This document shows, in pieces, positions 52,993 through 64,000 of a DNA stretch of 64,000 bases. The first letter of the stretch is position 1; every line of letters begins with the position of its first letter. Both the position numbers and the translations under genes were made by a program. Source of the DNA: CALEMW01 sp964343835 (GTDB taxonomy: Bacteria > Krumholzibacteriota > Krumholzibacteriia > LZORAL124-64-63); assembly GCA_964343835.1 (NCBI GenBank), contig CAYFKR010000005.1:1-64000 (forward strand), written 5' to 3'. The notes under the pieces were generated by a model that made no database searches, was not told the DNA's origin, and worked only from the letters and a program-made list of their open reading frames with translations.

Positions 52993-54537
52993 TCAGCCCG
53001 CCAGGTACAACCCCGCCCCCGGCCCCAGCGGCCACCCCGCCGCCAGCCAGATCGCCAGCAGCAGCATCCAGCCGATGGTGAACGCCACCGAGTACGGCAG
53101 CATGGTCGCGATGACCGTACCGAGTCCCGCCTTGGCGTCGTACCGCTGTACGAAGGCCACGATCAGCGCGAAGAACGACATCATGGGCGAGATCATGTTG
53201 GTGGAGCTGTCGCCGATGCGGTACACGCCCTGCACCAGCTCCGGCGTGTAGCCCAGCAGCATGAACATGGGCACGAAGACCGGCGCCATGAAGGCCCACT
53301 TGGCCGACGCGCTGCCCATGGTCATGTTGATGGCCGCCGCCAGCAGCACGAAGAGCAGCATCATGGGGATGGGCCCCAGGCCCGACGCCTCCAGCCCGTT
53401 GGCTCCCTTGATCGCCATGATCATGCCGAGGTTCGTGTACTTGAAGTACGCCACGAACTGCGCGGCGAAGAACACCAGCACCAGGAAGAGACCCAGCGTC
53501 TGCATGGATTCCTTCATGCCGGTGATCACGTCGGCATCGCTCTTGAAGGTGCCCGCCGCGAGCCCGTAGGCCACGCCCGCCAGCAGTCCGCCCAGGTAGA
53601 TGAAGGTGACGATGCCGTGCACGAACGGGGAGTGCAGCACGCTGCCCGTTTCCATGTGACGCAGGAATCCGTTTTCCGGCGCCAGTCCCCAGATCACCAC
53701 GGCGATCATCAGGACGTTCACGACCAGCGACCACACGAGCCCCTTCTTCTCCGCGGATGTCAGGGGCCGCAGCTCCTCGCCGTGGTCCACGTCGTCGTCC
53801 GCGCCGTGGTATTCGCCCAGCCGGGGCGCCACGATCTTTTCGGTCACCCAGGTGCCCGCCGCCGCGATGATGAACGTGCTGACGAACATGAAGTAGTAGT
53901 TGCAGGCCGGCGTGACCTGGTAGGAGGGGTCGATGATCCGCGCCGCCTCCTCCGTGATCCCCGACAGCAGCGGGTCGATGGTGCCCAGCAGCAGGTTGGC
54001 GCTGAACCCGCCCGACACGCCCGCGAACGCCGCCGCCAGCCCCGCGATCGGGTGCCGCCCGATCGACATGAAGATGATGGCCCCCAGCGGCACCAGCAGC
54101 ACGTAGCCCACGTCGCTGGCCATGTTGCTCATCACGCCCGCCAGCACGATCACGAAGGTCAGCAGCCGCCGCGGCGCCGCATGCACCAGCAGCCGCAGCA
54201 GCGTGGCGATCAGCCCGCTCTTCTCCGCCACGCCGATGCCCAGCAGCGCCACCAGCACCGTGCCCAGGGGCGCGAAGCCGGTGTAGTTGTCCACGGTGCC
54301 GTCCAGGATCCAGTGCAGCCCCTCCCGCGAGATCAGGTTCACGGGCACGACGATGGAGCCGTCCTTGGGGTGGACCACCGTCACGCCCATGGCGTCCAGC
54401 AACCACGACAGCACCACCACCAGAACGGCCAGCAGGGCGAAGATGGTGGCGGGGTGGGGCAGGGCGTTGCCCACGCGCTCGACGGCGCCGAGGACGCGGG
54501 TCAGGAGAGTGGGGCGGGCGGAGGTCTCGGTGGTCAT
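52993..54537 (-). CDS. abgT: AbgT-family transporter
   Basis: A 514-residue protein with about 12-13 helices. It matches the AbgT (p-aminobenzoyl-glutamate transporter) family: RVGNALPHPATIFALL, GTVLVALLGIGVAEKSGL, VSGGFSANLLLGTIDPLLSG, GSASAKWAFMAPVFVPMFML and YRIGDSSTNMISPMMSFFAL. Members import aminobenzoyl-glutamate or export sulfonamides, depending on the species. The ATG at 54537 has only a weak ribosome site. It appears to be a single-gene unit, and no folate gene is near, so the substrate is not inferred. Confidence 0.92.
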   Translation of the reverse strand: MTTETSARPTLLTRVLGAVERVGNALPHPATIFALLAVLVVVLSWLLDAMGVTVVHPKDGSIVVPVNLISREGLHWILDGTVDNYTGFAPLGTVLVALLGIGVAEKSGLIATLLRLLVHAAPRRLLTFVIVLAGVMSNMASDVGYVLLVPLGAIIFMSIGRHPIAGLAAAFAGVSGGFSANLLLGTIDPLLSGITEEAARIIDPSYQVTPACNYYFMFVSTFIIAAAGTWVTEKIVAPRLGEYHGADDDVDHGEELRPLTSAEKKGLVWSLVVNVLMIAVVIWGLAPENGFLRHMETGSVLHSPFVHGIVTFIYLGGLLAGVAYGLAAGTFKSDADVITGMKESMQTLGLFLVLVFFAAQFVAYFKYTNLGMIMAIKGANGLEASGLGPIPMMLLFVLLAAAINMTMGSASAKWAFMAPVFVPMFMLLGYTPELVQGVYRIGDSSTNMISPMMSFFALIVAFVQRYDAKAGLGTVIATMLPYSVAFTIGWMLLLAIWLAAGWPLGPGAGLYLAG

Positions 54538-54710
54538 GCCGTCGGGGCCTTTCGCTCGGGACGGTGGAGGGCGGAACAGACAGACTAGGCCAGCGGTGCG
54601 GGTCGGGTCACGGGGTTTCGGATGAGGGTGTCCAGATTTCGGGTGCGCCGGCGGTCGACGGTGCCTACAGTCGTCGTTCGACGCCGTTCCCCGCGACCCG
54701 GGAGGCCCTC

Positions 54711-56450
<1,740 letters not shown>

Positions 56451-56462
<12 letters not shown>

Positions 56463-58316
56463 CCGGCGGAGCTCCTGCTCGCTCTCCAGCAACGCCTCCA
56501 GCAGGCGGAGCTGAGCCCGGGTGCGGCGCAGGTTGTGGCCGGCGTCGTCCACGGGGTAGTAGGGGTCGCCGTCGAGGTGGTCGGCCAGGAATCGGGCCGC
56601 CTGCTCCCAGGTGATGACCAGGGCGCCGTCCATCAGATGGTCGCGCTCGGCATCGGTGATCCAATCCGCCGCTCCCTCCAGGTATCCCTCCGCCAGATCC
56701 CGGAACACGTCCATGCGCACGGTGATCGTGTCGAGGTCGGCCTCGTCCTCGGGCTTTCCCGTTACCGACGACCGCACCAGATCCCCGAAGTCGAGAGGGG
56801 CGAGGCCGGGCATGACGGTGTCCAGGTCCACCACGCACAGGGGCGCGCCGGTCGATGCGTCCACCAGCACGTTGTCGGGCTTGGCGTCGTTGTGGACGGG
56901 GCGGACGGGGAGGTCGGCCTTGGCCAGACGGTGGGCCAGGTGGGACAGGGCTTCCAGGCGATCGACCTCGGGGCGGCAGCCGGCGAGTCGGCCGGCGGTG
57001 TCGCGGGCGACGGCGCCGCGGAAGGCGGCCAGGCGGGCCGGGGTGTCGTGGAAGCCGGGGAGGACCTCGACCGGGTTCGGACCCTCGCCCTCGGCCACGA
57101 GACCGGGGAAGGCGCCGAGGAGGCGGGCGGCGTCGCAGAGTTCGGAGGGGACAGTCAGATCGGCGGGGCGCGAGTCGGGGATGAAGCGCATGACGCGCCA
57201 GGTGCCGCCGGCGGCGTCGGTCCAGGATGACGCTCCGGCGGGAGTCGTTCGGAAGACCAGGCGGTGGCGCGGGTCGTCGTCGCCGCGATGTCGGAGGGCG
57301 TGGTCCACGCGTCGGGCGGCGGCCGCGGCGTTGGCGGCCACGGCGGCGGGGTCGGGGAACACGACGTCGTTGAGGCGCTGGACCAGGTGGGGGCCGTCGT
57401 CGGTGGCGAGGCGCCAGGTGTCGTGGATCAGGCCGTCGCCGAAGGGTTTGGGGTTGGTTGTAGCGCGTATGCCGAAGGCGGCGGCCACCGGATCGGTCAC
57501 GCCGCCGGAGGCCAGACGGCGGGCCACGCGGCGGCGGTCCTCGGGCCAGGTGAGTCCGCACCACGGGTCGGGGGCGTCGGCGACGCGCACGATCACCCGG
57601 CCGGTCTTCACGGCGTCGTCCACGGCGGTGGGGAGGTAGCACTCGCCCTCAGGGTCGGCGAGGAACGTCCGCAGCGCCTCTTCGAGCAACGGGAAGACAT
57701 CGGGGGTGAAGGCCCAGGCGTTCATGGAGACCGGGGCGTCCAGGGGCAGCGCCTCGTCGCCGGAACGTCCCTGCGGATCCACGGCGGGGTGTTCCCTCAT
57801 GCCTTTCAGGCAGCCGTCGACCACGCGGCACAAGGCGCGCGAGACCGTACCGGAGCGGGAGAGGGTGGCGCCGAGGGGATAGCCGAGGAGGGCGAAGGTC
57901 GGGGCATCGGCGTCGTCGGGCAGGGCGGTCATCAGAGCCGCGGGGGCGCCGGGGCCGTAGTGATCGTCGGCGTTGAACAGCAGGAACGGACCGTCCACGG
58001 CGTCGCGGGCCGCCCAGAGGGCGTGGGCGGTGCCCCAGGGGCGGTCGCGATCGACGCCGGGATCGAGCGGAAGGTCGTCCGGCCGCTGCGGAACGGCCGT
58101 CACCTCCATCCCGTCGATGGGGCGCGCCGCGAACAGCTCGAGAGCGGACGCCTCGCCCCCGGGCGCCGTGACCACCACTCCGCGGCGGCAGCCGGCCCGG
58201 CGGGCGTCGCGCAGGGTGGCCTCCAGCAGGGTCGCGCCGTCCGGGGCCACGGGGGTGAACTGCTTGGCGCCGCCGAAGCGTCGGCCGATGCCGCCGGCCA
58301 GGATCACCACGTCCAT
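56451..58316 (-). CDS. Bifunctional sugar nucleotidyltransferase / NahK-like anomeric kinase
   Basis: A 621-residue fusion. Residues 1-270 are a sugar-phosphate nucleotidyltransferase: ILAGGIGRRFGGAKQ (5-19) for NTP binding, LFNADDHYG with Asp117-Asp118 for metal, and GECYLPTAVD (224-233). Residues 285-621 are an APH-fold kinase whose core HNDAKPDNVLVD (475-486) and CVVDLDTVMPG (494-504) with DFGD closely match N-acetylhexosamine 1-kinase (NahK). Predicted reactions: ATP-dependent C1 phosphorylation of GalNAc/GlcNAc, then transfer to UTP. It starts one base after the GH31 stop (ATG at 58316, AGGA upstream), so the two are co-translated. The sugar is inferred from NahK similarity and the GH31 type. 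Confidence 0.88.
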
Positions 58317-58317
58317 G

Positions 58318-61300
58318 TCAGTCGTCCTTGCTTTCCAGGCGCTGCACCGTGTCGCCCTCGTAGCCGGTGAGGGTGGGGTCGGCCCAGCTCGTGGCCACCG
58401 CCGGGTCGCTGGTCTCGATCACCAGCATCAGCATCCGTACACCCCGCACGTCCAGGCGGGGTTTCATGACCGTGGGCGCCGTCACGGGGCCGCTGTTCCA
58501 GAGCAGGCGGTCGTCGCCCATCACGAGGAAGACGGCCTCGCCGTCGGCCAGGGTCAGGTCGTCGATGCCGACCTCGGCGCGGAAGGTGTGCCAGTCGCCC
58601 TCCAGCGCGAACGCCTCCACGGACCAGCCGCGGGAGGTCAGGCCCGTGTCGAACTCGATGCCCGCGAGGGAGGCGCCGCTGCGGTCGCCGAGCATGACGG
58701 TCATCGGCGGGGCGTCGGGGGTCGGCCGTTCGATGATCCGGAACTCGGAGATGGTGGTCGGGCCCACGCGGATCGGGGCGAGGGCGTCGTACTCCTTCGT
58801 GTGGCCGCCCACCGCGCCCAGGACCATGGGGTCCACCTCGTCGTCGTGGGTCGATACCACGCGGAAGCGCAGCAGGCGGCCGGCGACGGGGTCGAAGGTC
58901 GCGGTTTGCTCGTGCTCCACGTTATCCAGCGTGCCCGTGGCCGCGGGCTCGCCCCACTCGCCGTTGACGTCGGCCACGTACAGCTCCCAGTCGCGCACCT
59001 GGCCGTAGCGCCAATACTTGTCGTTGCGCGGGGCGATGCGGAAGCCCTCCACCACGCGGCGGCCGCCCAGGGCCAGGGTGATCTCGTGGGGCCCGTAGGC
59101 CACCGACTGGTCGCGCACGGTGCGGAACCAGGTGTCGGGGTCGCCGTCGAAGGCGTTCTCCAGGGGGTGGCCGGGTTCCTCGGCGGAGCGCGAGACGATC
59201 ATCAGGGCGTCGGCGGGGATGGTGCCGTCGCCGGCGGGCATGGCGGGCCAGGCGGGAGACGGGGTCCGTTCCGCGCGCGGGTCCAGCTCCACGGCGATGA
59301 CGTGGTCGGTGTCGGTGGTCAGGCGACCGGCCTTCACGTGGAGGGTGCCGAGGCGGTCGTCGGGGTCGTAGCGCCAGCCGCGGTCGGCGGCAGTGAAGGT
59401 GGCGGGCGTGGGGGTCGACGGAACAGGCAAGCCGTCCACCAGCACGGCCTCGGGAGCTACGCGGGTATGCACGGCCAACTCGACGGCGCGTTCGCGGAGT
59501 CGCCCGGGAAAGTCGCCGAGCGCTGCGTCCAGCCTGACGGACAGGACCTCGCCGTCGGCGCTGGTGGCCATGGCGATGCGCTGCTCGGTGAAGGCGCCGT
59601 CCAGGTAGGCTCGGGTCTCGCCGTCGTCCTCGTACAGGGTGAACTCCGACGCGGGGCCGGGGTAGACCTCTAGGGTCAGCGGGTCGCAGGGGACCTCGCC
59701 GTCGTACAGCGACTCGGGGGCCATCGGGATCACGGCGCCGGCGCGCACGAACACCGGCAGCGTCGCCAGATCCACCGGAACGTCCACGACTCGGCCGCCG
59801 TCCAGCACCGCTCCGCTCCACCAGTCGATCCAGCGGCCCTCGGGCAGGTACACGTCCTCGCGCCAGCCGCCGCTCGACGCCTGGCTGCGGTAGACGGGGG
59901 CCACCAGCAGGTCGCGGCCCAGGAGGAACTGGTAGGGGTGGTCGTCGGCGATGCCGGCGAGGCGTGGCTGGTCCCAGTCCATGGCGCGCACCATCGGCGC
60001 GCCGGTCTCGGCGGTCTCGCGGGCGAGGGTGTAGATGTAGGGCATCAGACGCTGGCGCAGCTTCAGGTAGCGGCGGTTGATGGAACGGTACGGTTCGTCG
60101 AACCACCAGGGGTGCTTGCGTTCGGCCTTCGACCATCCCGACATGCCCATCAGCACGGGCGTGAAGCACTTCCACTGCAGGTCACGGGTGTACGTCTCGG
60201 GGGAGCCGCCGACGATGACGTCCACGTCGCCGGTGCTGTAGTTCATGCCCGACAGCGCGGATCCGATGAGCGTGGGCACGTGCCAGCGGATGTAGTCCCA
60301 GCTGCCGGACTGGTCGCCGGTCCAGGTCACGGCGTAGCGCTGGATGCCGGCCCAGCCCATGACCGTCCAGATGAACGGACGGGCGTCGGAGTTGTCCCGG
60401 AAGCCCCGGGCGGCGTCGTGGTTGGCGTCCATGGCCCACTGGTAGCCCTTGCCGGTCCAGGCCACGTCGAGCTTCTGGACGCGGGTGCCGGCGGTGCCCA
60501 CCTCCCAGGCGATCTTCTCCACGCCGTTCTCGGTCCAGAGGCCGGTGCGGAATCCTAGCTCGCGCAGTCCGGCCACCACGCCGGGCAGGTCCTCGTAGCC
60601 GCAGCCGTAGCCGTCGTTGGGCAGGATCCAGCTGCCGGGCATGTCGTGTTCGCGGTACTTCGCCGCCACCGACGCGACCACGTCGGGGGTGGTGCCGGTG
60701 GGTCCGTCGCTCCAGCCCTCGGGCACGGTGCCGGGCTTGTCCACGTTGTCGCCGTCGTTGTAGCAGTCGGCGTCGCCGTAGCCCAGGGCCCAGCGGGGGA
60801 GCAGGGGGGCGCGGCCGGTGAGGCGGGTGTAGCGGTCCAGGACCTCGCGGTAGGTGTCGCCCACCATGACGAAAGCGTCGAAGCGGGCCTCGCCGTGGCT
60901 CGCGGTGAGGTAGTGGTCGGAGCGGAAGTCGTAGACGCCGTCGCTCCACGTGTTGCGCAGCACGCCGTAACCGCGGTCGCTCATGAAGAATGGGGCGGGG
61001 CTCGGCCGGTCGCCCTCCTCCCAGCCGCCCGAGTATGAGATCTCCATGAGCTCGCCCTTGAAGGCGAAGCGGCCGTTCTGCTGTCCGCCGCCGAAGAAGC
61101 GCTCGTCGGGAGAACTGTCGAGGGTCTGCACGCAGGTGGAGTCGCCCAGGGCGAGGGGGCGGAGTTCGCGCCAGAGGAGCTCGTTGCTTCCGGCGCGGCG
61201 GAGTTCCATGAGGTTCGTCTTGTGGTCGATGACGAGGCGGAGGGCCTGGGTGGTGATGGTGGTGACGTCGTCGCCGGGAACGATGACGGCGTCGACGTCG

Positions 61301-61512
61301 GTGCGGGGGGTGTCGATCACGATGGGGGCCGTGCCGCTGCCTTCGCCGGGGATGGTGTCGCTTCGGGCGGCCTGGATGCGGATCAGATCCTCGTCCCAGA
61401 CGGTGATGTCGTAGAGGACGCCGTCGGAGGTGATCCATTGGAGGGAGGCTGGGGCGGAGGCGGCCAGCAGGACGAGAGTGATGACCGTGACGACGAACCT
61501 GCGAATAGGCAT
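58318..61512 (-). CDS. Secreted GH31 enzyme with CBM32/NPCBM-like domains, likely alpha-N-acetylgalactosaminidase-like
   Basis: A 1064-residue protein with signal peptide MPIRRFVVTVITLVLLAASA. The GH31 N-domain and TIM barrel run to about residue 580. Candidate nucleophile is Asp349 (QKLDVAWTG), and candidate acid/base is Asp400 (VTWTGDQSGSWDYI). The motifs QKLDVAW and GWAGIQRYAVTWTGDQSGS recall the subfamily that includes characterised alpha-GalNAc-ases rather than maltases; that recollection should be checked. A DUF5110-like domain (620-760) is followed by CBM32/F5-8-like (SRSAEEPGHPLENAFDGDPD) and NPCBM-like (GRSGASLAGIEFDTG-type) domains. The ATG at 61512 has GAGGAG upstream. Operon with the kinase fusion; the M20 gene lies 25 nt upstream. 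Confidence 0.88.
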   Translation of the reverse strand: MPIRRFVVTVITLVLLAASAPASLQWITSDGVLYDITVWDEDLIRIQAARSDTIPGEGSGTAPIVIDTPRTDVDAVIVPGDDVTTITTQALRLVIDHKTNLMELRRAGSNELLWRELRPLALGDSTCVQTLDSSPDERFFGGGQQNGRFAFKGELMEISYSGGWEEGDRPSPAPFFMSDRGYGVLRNTWSDGVYDFRSDHYLTASHGEARFDAFVMVGDTYREVLDRYTRLTGRAPLLPRWALGYGDADCYNDGDNVDKPGTVPEGWSDGPTGTTPDVVASVAAKYREHDMPGSWILPNDGYGCGYEDLPGVVAGLRELGFRTGLWTENGVEKIAWEVGTAGTRVQKLDVAWTGKGYQWAMDANHDAARGFRDNSDARPFIWTVMGWAGIQRYAVTWTGDQSGSWDYIRWHVPTLIGSALSGMNYSTGDVDVIVGGSPETYTRDLQWKCFTPVLMGMSGWSKAERKHPWWFDEPYRSINRRYLKLRQRLMPYIYTLARETAETGAPMVRAMDWDQPRLAGIADDHPYQFLLGRDLLVAPVYRSQASSGGWREDVYLPEGRWIDWWSGAVLDGGRVVDVPVDLATLPVFVRAGAVIPMAPESLYDGEVPCDPLTLEVYPGPASEFTLYEDDGETRAYLDGAFTEQRIAMATSADGEVLSVRLDAALGDFPGRLRERAVELAVHTRVAPEAVLVDGLPVPSTPTPATFTAADRGWRYDPDDRLGTLHVKAGRLTTDTDHVIAVELDPRAERTPSPAWPAMPAGDGTIPADALMIVSRSAEEPGHPLENAFDGDPDTWFRTVRDQSVAYGPHEITLALGGRRVVEGFRIAPRNDKYWRYGQVRDWELYVADVNGEWGEPAATGTLDNVEHEQTATFDPVAGRLLRFRVVSTHDDEVDPMVLGAVGGHTKEYDALAPIRVGPTTISEFRIIERPTPDAPPMTVMLGDRSGASLAGIEFDTGLTSRGWSVEAFALEGDWHTFRAEVGIDDLTLADGEAVFLVMGDDRLLWNSGPVTAPTVMKPRLDVRGVRMLMLVIETSDPAVATSWADPTLTGYEGDTVQRLESKDD

Positions 61513-61536
61513 GAAAGGCTCCTCGGTGTAACGGGG

Positions 61537-62799
61537 CTACGGCCGCCCCAACTCGTCCCAGACCATCTCCGCCACCAACCGCATTCCGATCCCCACCGCC
61601 CGCTCGTCCGGATCGAAGTCCGCCCGGTGCAGCGTCATGGGCCGGTCCGGCCGCCCCACCCCCAGGCGGAACTGGAAGCCAGGCACCACGCGGCCGTAGC
61701 GCGAGAAGTCCTCGCCGCCCATGCCGGGGGGATAGGCCACCACGTTCTGCTCGCCGAGCACGCGGCGGGCCGTCTCGAGCACGCGGTCTACCAGCTCGGG
61801 GTCGTTGTAGCCGGACGGCGTTCCCAGTCGATAGTCGAGCATGGGCTCAGGGGCGCCGGCGGCGGCCGCGTGCCCGGACACGATGCGCTCCACCTTCTCC
61901 TTCACCAGCATGCGGGTGGCGTCGTCGCGGGTGCGGACGGTGGCCTTCAAGGTCACCTCGTCGGGCACCACGTTGTTCTTGGCGCCGCCCTGGATGCTGC
62001 CGAACGAGATCACCGCCGGGGTCTGCACGTCGATCTCGCGGGCGATCATGTCGTTCACGGCCAGCACGATGCGCGCTGCGAGGGTGACCGGGTCGATGGT
62101 GGCGTGGGGGTAGGCGCCGTGGCCGCCGCGGCCGCGCACCGTGAGGTCGAAGCCGTCCACGTTGGCCGACGACCAGCCGCGGCAATAGCCGATCTTGCCG
62201 ATCTCCACGGTGGGATGGTCGTGCAAGGCGAGCACGCTCTTCGGGGTGCGGCCGTCGTCGAACACGCCGGCCGCCAGCAGGTCCGCTGCGCCGTCGCCGG
62301 TCTCCTCGGCGGGCTGGATGATCCAGAGCACGTCGCCGTGCATCTCGTGGCGGGCGTCGGCCAGGATGCGCAGGGCGCCGAGGGCCACGCTCATGTGGAT
62401 GTCGTGGCCGCAGGCGTGCATCACGCCGGTCTCGCGGCCGCCGCTCAGAGTGTCGCGGCAGGTGGAGGCGAAGGAGAGGCCCGTGTCCTCGGTCACCGGC
62501 AGGCCGTCGATGTCGGCGCGCCAGGCCACCAGGGGACCGTCGTGGGCGCCGTGGAGGATGGCTACCAGACCGGTGCCCCAGTCGCCGTCCACGAACTCGA
62601 CGCCGGGGATCGCGCCCATCACGTCGCGCAGGTAGGCCTGCGTCCACGTCTCGCGGCCGGACAGTTCGGGGTGCTCGTGGAGGGCGCGGCGGTCGGCGAC
62701 GGTGGCCGCCTCGTGGCGTTCGGCGAGGGCGGCGAAGTCGGGGGCGGCGGTCGCCGCGGTGGCGAGCAGCAGGAGGGCGAGCATCGGGCGCAGGGGCAC
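61537..62799 (-). CDS. Secreted M20D-type amidohydrolase
   Basis: A 420-residue protein with signal peptide MPLRPMLALLLLATAATA. The M20 peptidase/amidohydrolase family (hippurate or IAA-amino acid hydrolase type): ADIDGLPVTEDTGL, MHACGHDIHMSVAL (metal ligands), WIIQPAEETGDGA and MGGEDFSRYG. It cleaves an amide bond of an N-acylated amino compound, probably in the periplasm. Its position next to the GH31/NahK-like pair raises the possibility of de-acylating an N-acetylated product, but M20D substrates are usually amino acids. The start is GTG at 62799 with GGAG 6 nt upstream. The gap to GH31 is 24 nt, suggesting an operon. Confidence 0.87.
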   Translation of the reverse strand: MPLRPMLALLLLATAATAAPDFAALAERHEAATVADRRALHEHPELSGRETWTQAYLRDVMGAIPGVEFVDGDWGTGLVAILHGAHDGPLVAWRADIDGLPVTEDTGLSFASTCRDTLSGGRETGVMHACGHDIHMSVALGALRILADARHEMHGDVLWIIQPAEETGDGAADLLAAGVFDDGRTPKSVLALHDHPTVEIGKIGYCRGWSSANVDGFDLTVRGRGGHGAYPHATIDPVTLAARIVLAVNDMIAREIDVQTPAVISFGSIQGGAKNNVVPDEVTLKATVRTRDDATRMLVKEKVERIVSGHAAAAGAPEPMLDYRLGTPSGYNDPELVDRVLETARRVLGEQNVVAYPPGMGGEDFSRYGRVVPGFQFRLGVGRPDRPMTLHRADFDPDERAVGIGMRLVAEMVWDELGRP

Positions 62800-62877
62800 G
62801 TGGGGCTCCGATCGTTAGGGGGGAGGGGTCACGATGACTGGTGGTGCAGGGCCCCGTCAACCGAGGATGCCTTCGCG

Positions 62878-63732
62878 TCAGTCGTCGGGTCCGGTGATCG
62901 CCTCGGCCACCGCCGAGAAATCCCGATCCCCCAGCCCCATCCCGGATACCGCCACGAACAGCTCCCGCGCCGCAGCCCCCATCGAGGCCTCGCGTCCCGA
63001 CTCCGCCGCCAACTCCCCCAGGTACCCCAGATCCTTCGCGATCGTGTCCACCGCGAAGTGCGGCGACCACTCCCGCTCCAGCAGCTTGGCCTTCTTGGCC
63101 CCGAGCACCAGCGACTTGCCGCCGCCTTCCGACAGCACGTCCAGCACCTGCGCACGGTCCAGCCCCGCCGCCTCGCCGATCTCCACGGACTCGGCCACCG
63201 CCGCCATGATGGCGCCCAGCGCCAGGTTGTTCACCAGCTTCATGCGGGTGGCGTCGCCGGGGCGGGGAAAGTGGAAGAGGTGGGCGCCAAGGTGGTCGAG
63301 CAGGGGGCGGGCGCGCTCCAGGTCCTCGTCGCGTCCGCCGGCGATCAGGGTCAGCGCACCGCGCGAGGCGGGCACCACGCTCCCGGCCACCGGGCACTCC
63401 AGGTAGGCGGCGCCGGCGTCGGCGGCCGCGGCGTGGAAGTCCAGGACGTCGCGGTAGTGGTTGGTGGTGGCGTCGACGATCAGCTTGCCGGCGCAGGCCT
63501 CCAGCAGGCCGCCCTCGTGGAGCACGGCGCGCACGGCGGCGCTGTCGGAGAGGCAGAGCATCACGGTGTCGCAGTCGGCGACCGCCTCGGCCGGCGAGTC
63601 GGCCATGCGCACGCCCAGCCCCTCGGCCTTTTCGGCGGTCCGGTTCCAGACGACGAGGTCCACGCCGGTGTCGACGAGGCGGCCGGCCATGGCGCGGCCG
63701 AGGGATCCGAGTCCGATGAAGGCGGTGGGCAT
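62878..63732 (-). CDS. Beta-hydroxyacid dehydrogenase family (3-hydroxyisobutyrate dehydrogenase-like)
   Basis: A 284-residue protein. A Rossmann NAD(P) site opens the sequence (FIGLGSLGRAMAGRLVD). VDATTNHYRDV and PVAGSVVPASRGALTLIAGG form the substrate region, with the catalytic Lys in MKLVNNLALG. Family members reduce or oxidise beta-hydroxy acids such as 3-hydroxyisobutyrate or tartronate semialdehyde, or small aldehydes. The ATG at 63732 has GAGGAG 6 nt upstream. It is followed by the M20 gene after a 78-nt gap on the same strand. The substrate is unknown. Confidence 0.88.
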   Translation of the reverse strand: MPTAFIGLGSLGRAMAGRLVDTGVDLVVWNRTAEKAEGLGVRMADSPAEAVADCDTVMLCLSDSAAVRAVLHEGGLLEACAGKLIVDATTNHYRDVLDFHAAAADAGAAYLECPVAGSVVPASRGALTLIAGGRDEDLERARPLLDHLGAHLFHFPRPGDATRMKLVNNLALGAIMAAVAESVEIGEAAGLDRAQVLDVLSEGGGKSLVLGAKKAKLLEREWSPHFAVDTIAKDLGYLGELAAESGREASMGAAARELFVAVSGMGLGDRDFSAVAEAITGPDD

Positions 63733-63886
63733 GGTGGTCTCCTCGCTGTGGGGTCGTCGTACGGCGGTCCGTGAAACGTAGGACCGGACCGGGGCGGCGT
63801 CCATGACGGGTTCGTCATTGGTGGGCCAGGGAGACGCCTTCTATCTTGGGAGGACGTCATCGTCGCCCCACACCCGGAGAATCTCC

Positions 63887-64000
63887 ATGCCCCTGCTGCC
63901 CCGCATCCTCCTGATCCTGCTCGTGCCCGCGGCTCTCGCCGCCGCCCCCATCACCCCCGTCGACACCGCCACCGGTGGGTTCGTCGGCATGGCGCCGCAG
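63887..64000 (+). CDS. Start of a secreted protein, cut by window edge
   Basis: The 38 codons visible begin MPLLPRILLILLVPAALAAA, a signal peptide. The ATG at 63887 has CCGGAG 7 nt upstream. The mature part continues beyond the window, so no function can be given. It is divergent from the dehydrogenase gene; the 154-bp gap between them shows no clear promoter. Confidence 0.6.
   Translation, partial: MPLLPRILLILLVPAALAAAPITPVDTATGGFVGMAPQ

Overview
The window is about 64 kb of GC-rich bacterial DNA, very probably from a Gram-negative member of the FCB assemblage. Krumholzibacteriota- or Eisenbacteria-like lineages fit best, but this rests on protein style and not on a marker gene. Eight secreted proteins end in an Asn-Pro-Phe-Asn-Pro 'FlgD-like' C-terminal module, outer-membrane beta-barrel proteins are present, and most starts carry GGAG-type Shine-Dalgarno sites. 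No rRNA, tRNA, CRISPR array or phage module was seen. One assembly gap (10 N, 3001-3010) cuts a large gene. No stretch over 300 bases lacks a gene.

Layout. 1-862: edge-truncated zinc-ribbon transposase. 0.9-5.7 kb: giant C25-type (gingipain-like) secreted protein, split by the gap. 5.8-18.4 kb: a small membrane protein, a GPH-type sugar symporter, secreted beta-propeller-like and LVIVD-repeat proteins, a secreted GH13 alpha-amylase, a DUF6090-like membrane protein, a small secreted protein and a homocysteine S-methyltransferase. 18.5-22.2 kb: M43 metalloprotease with an apparent CTG start, an ABM monooxygenase and a DUF1566 protein. 22.3-38.5 kb: a coherent beta-glucan utilisation locus. It has a GPH symporter, two paralogous secreted proteins, a secreted GH16, a cytoplasmic GH94/GH149-like enzyme, a GH1, a glycosidase/outer-membrane-barrel fusion, a glycan-binding lipoprotein and a ROK repressor. 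Five copies of one 23-bp operator sit on its promoters. 38.7-46.7 kb: a heme-sensor histidine kinase, an OM protein, a metallophosphoesterase, a Cache-PAS-DUF294 protein and a DUF485/ActP-type symporter pair. 46.8-54.5 kb: a small secreted protein, a porin, a three-gene phospholipid-type operon (CdsA-like, PlsC-P-loop kinase fusion, DAG-kinase-like), a membrane sensor and an AbgT transporter. 54.7-64 kb: an SSS symporter, a nucleotidyltransferase/NahK-like kinase fusion, a GH31 enzyme (probably alpha-N-acetylgalactosaminidase-like), an M20 amidohydrolase, a beta-hydroxyacid dehydrogenase and the start of another secreted protein.

How the parts fit. The inferred beta-glucan route starts with the secreted GH16 cutting polymer. 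The lipoprotein and barrel-fused glycosidase act at the outer membrane. The symporter imports oligosaccharides, and the cytoplasmic GH94/149-like enzyme and GH1 finish degradation, all under the ROK regulator. The 54.7-61.5 kb cluster reads as release of an N-acetylhexosamine by GH31, uptake by the SSS symporter, then C1 phosphorylation and nucleotidylation by the fused enzyme.

The most novel signals are four. (i) A short C-terminal tag ending W-x-x-V-K-x-x-[YF]-R is found on three secreted proteins, and it replaces the FlgD-like module on one of two paralogues. (ii) The ROK-type operator recurs five times with conserved placement on promoters. (iii) A glycosidase is fused to an outer-membrane barrel. 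(iv) Several unusual domain fusions occur: NTase-NahK, PlsC-P-loop kinase and Cache-PAS-DUF294.
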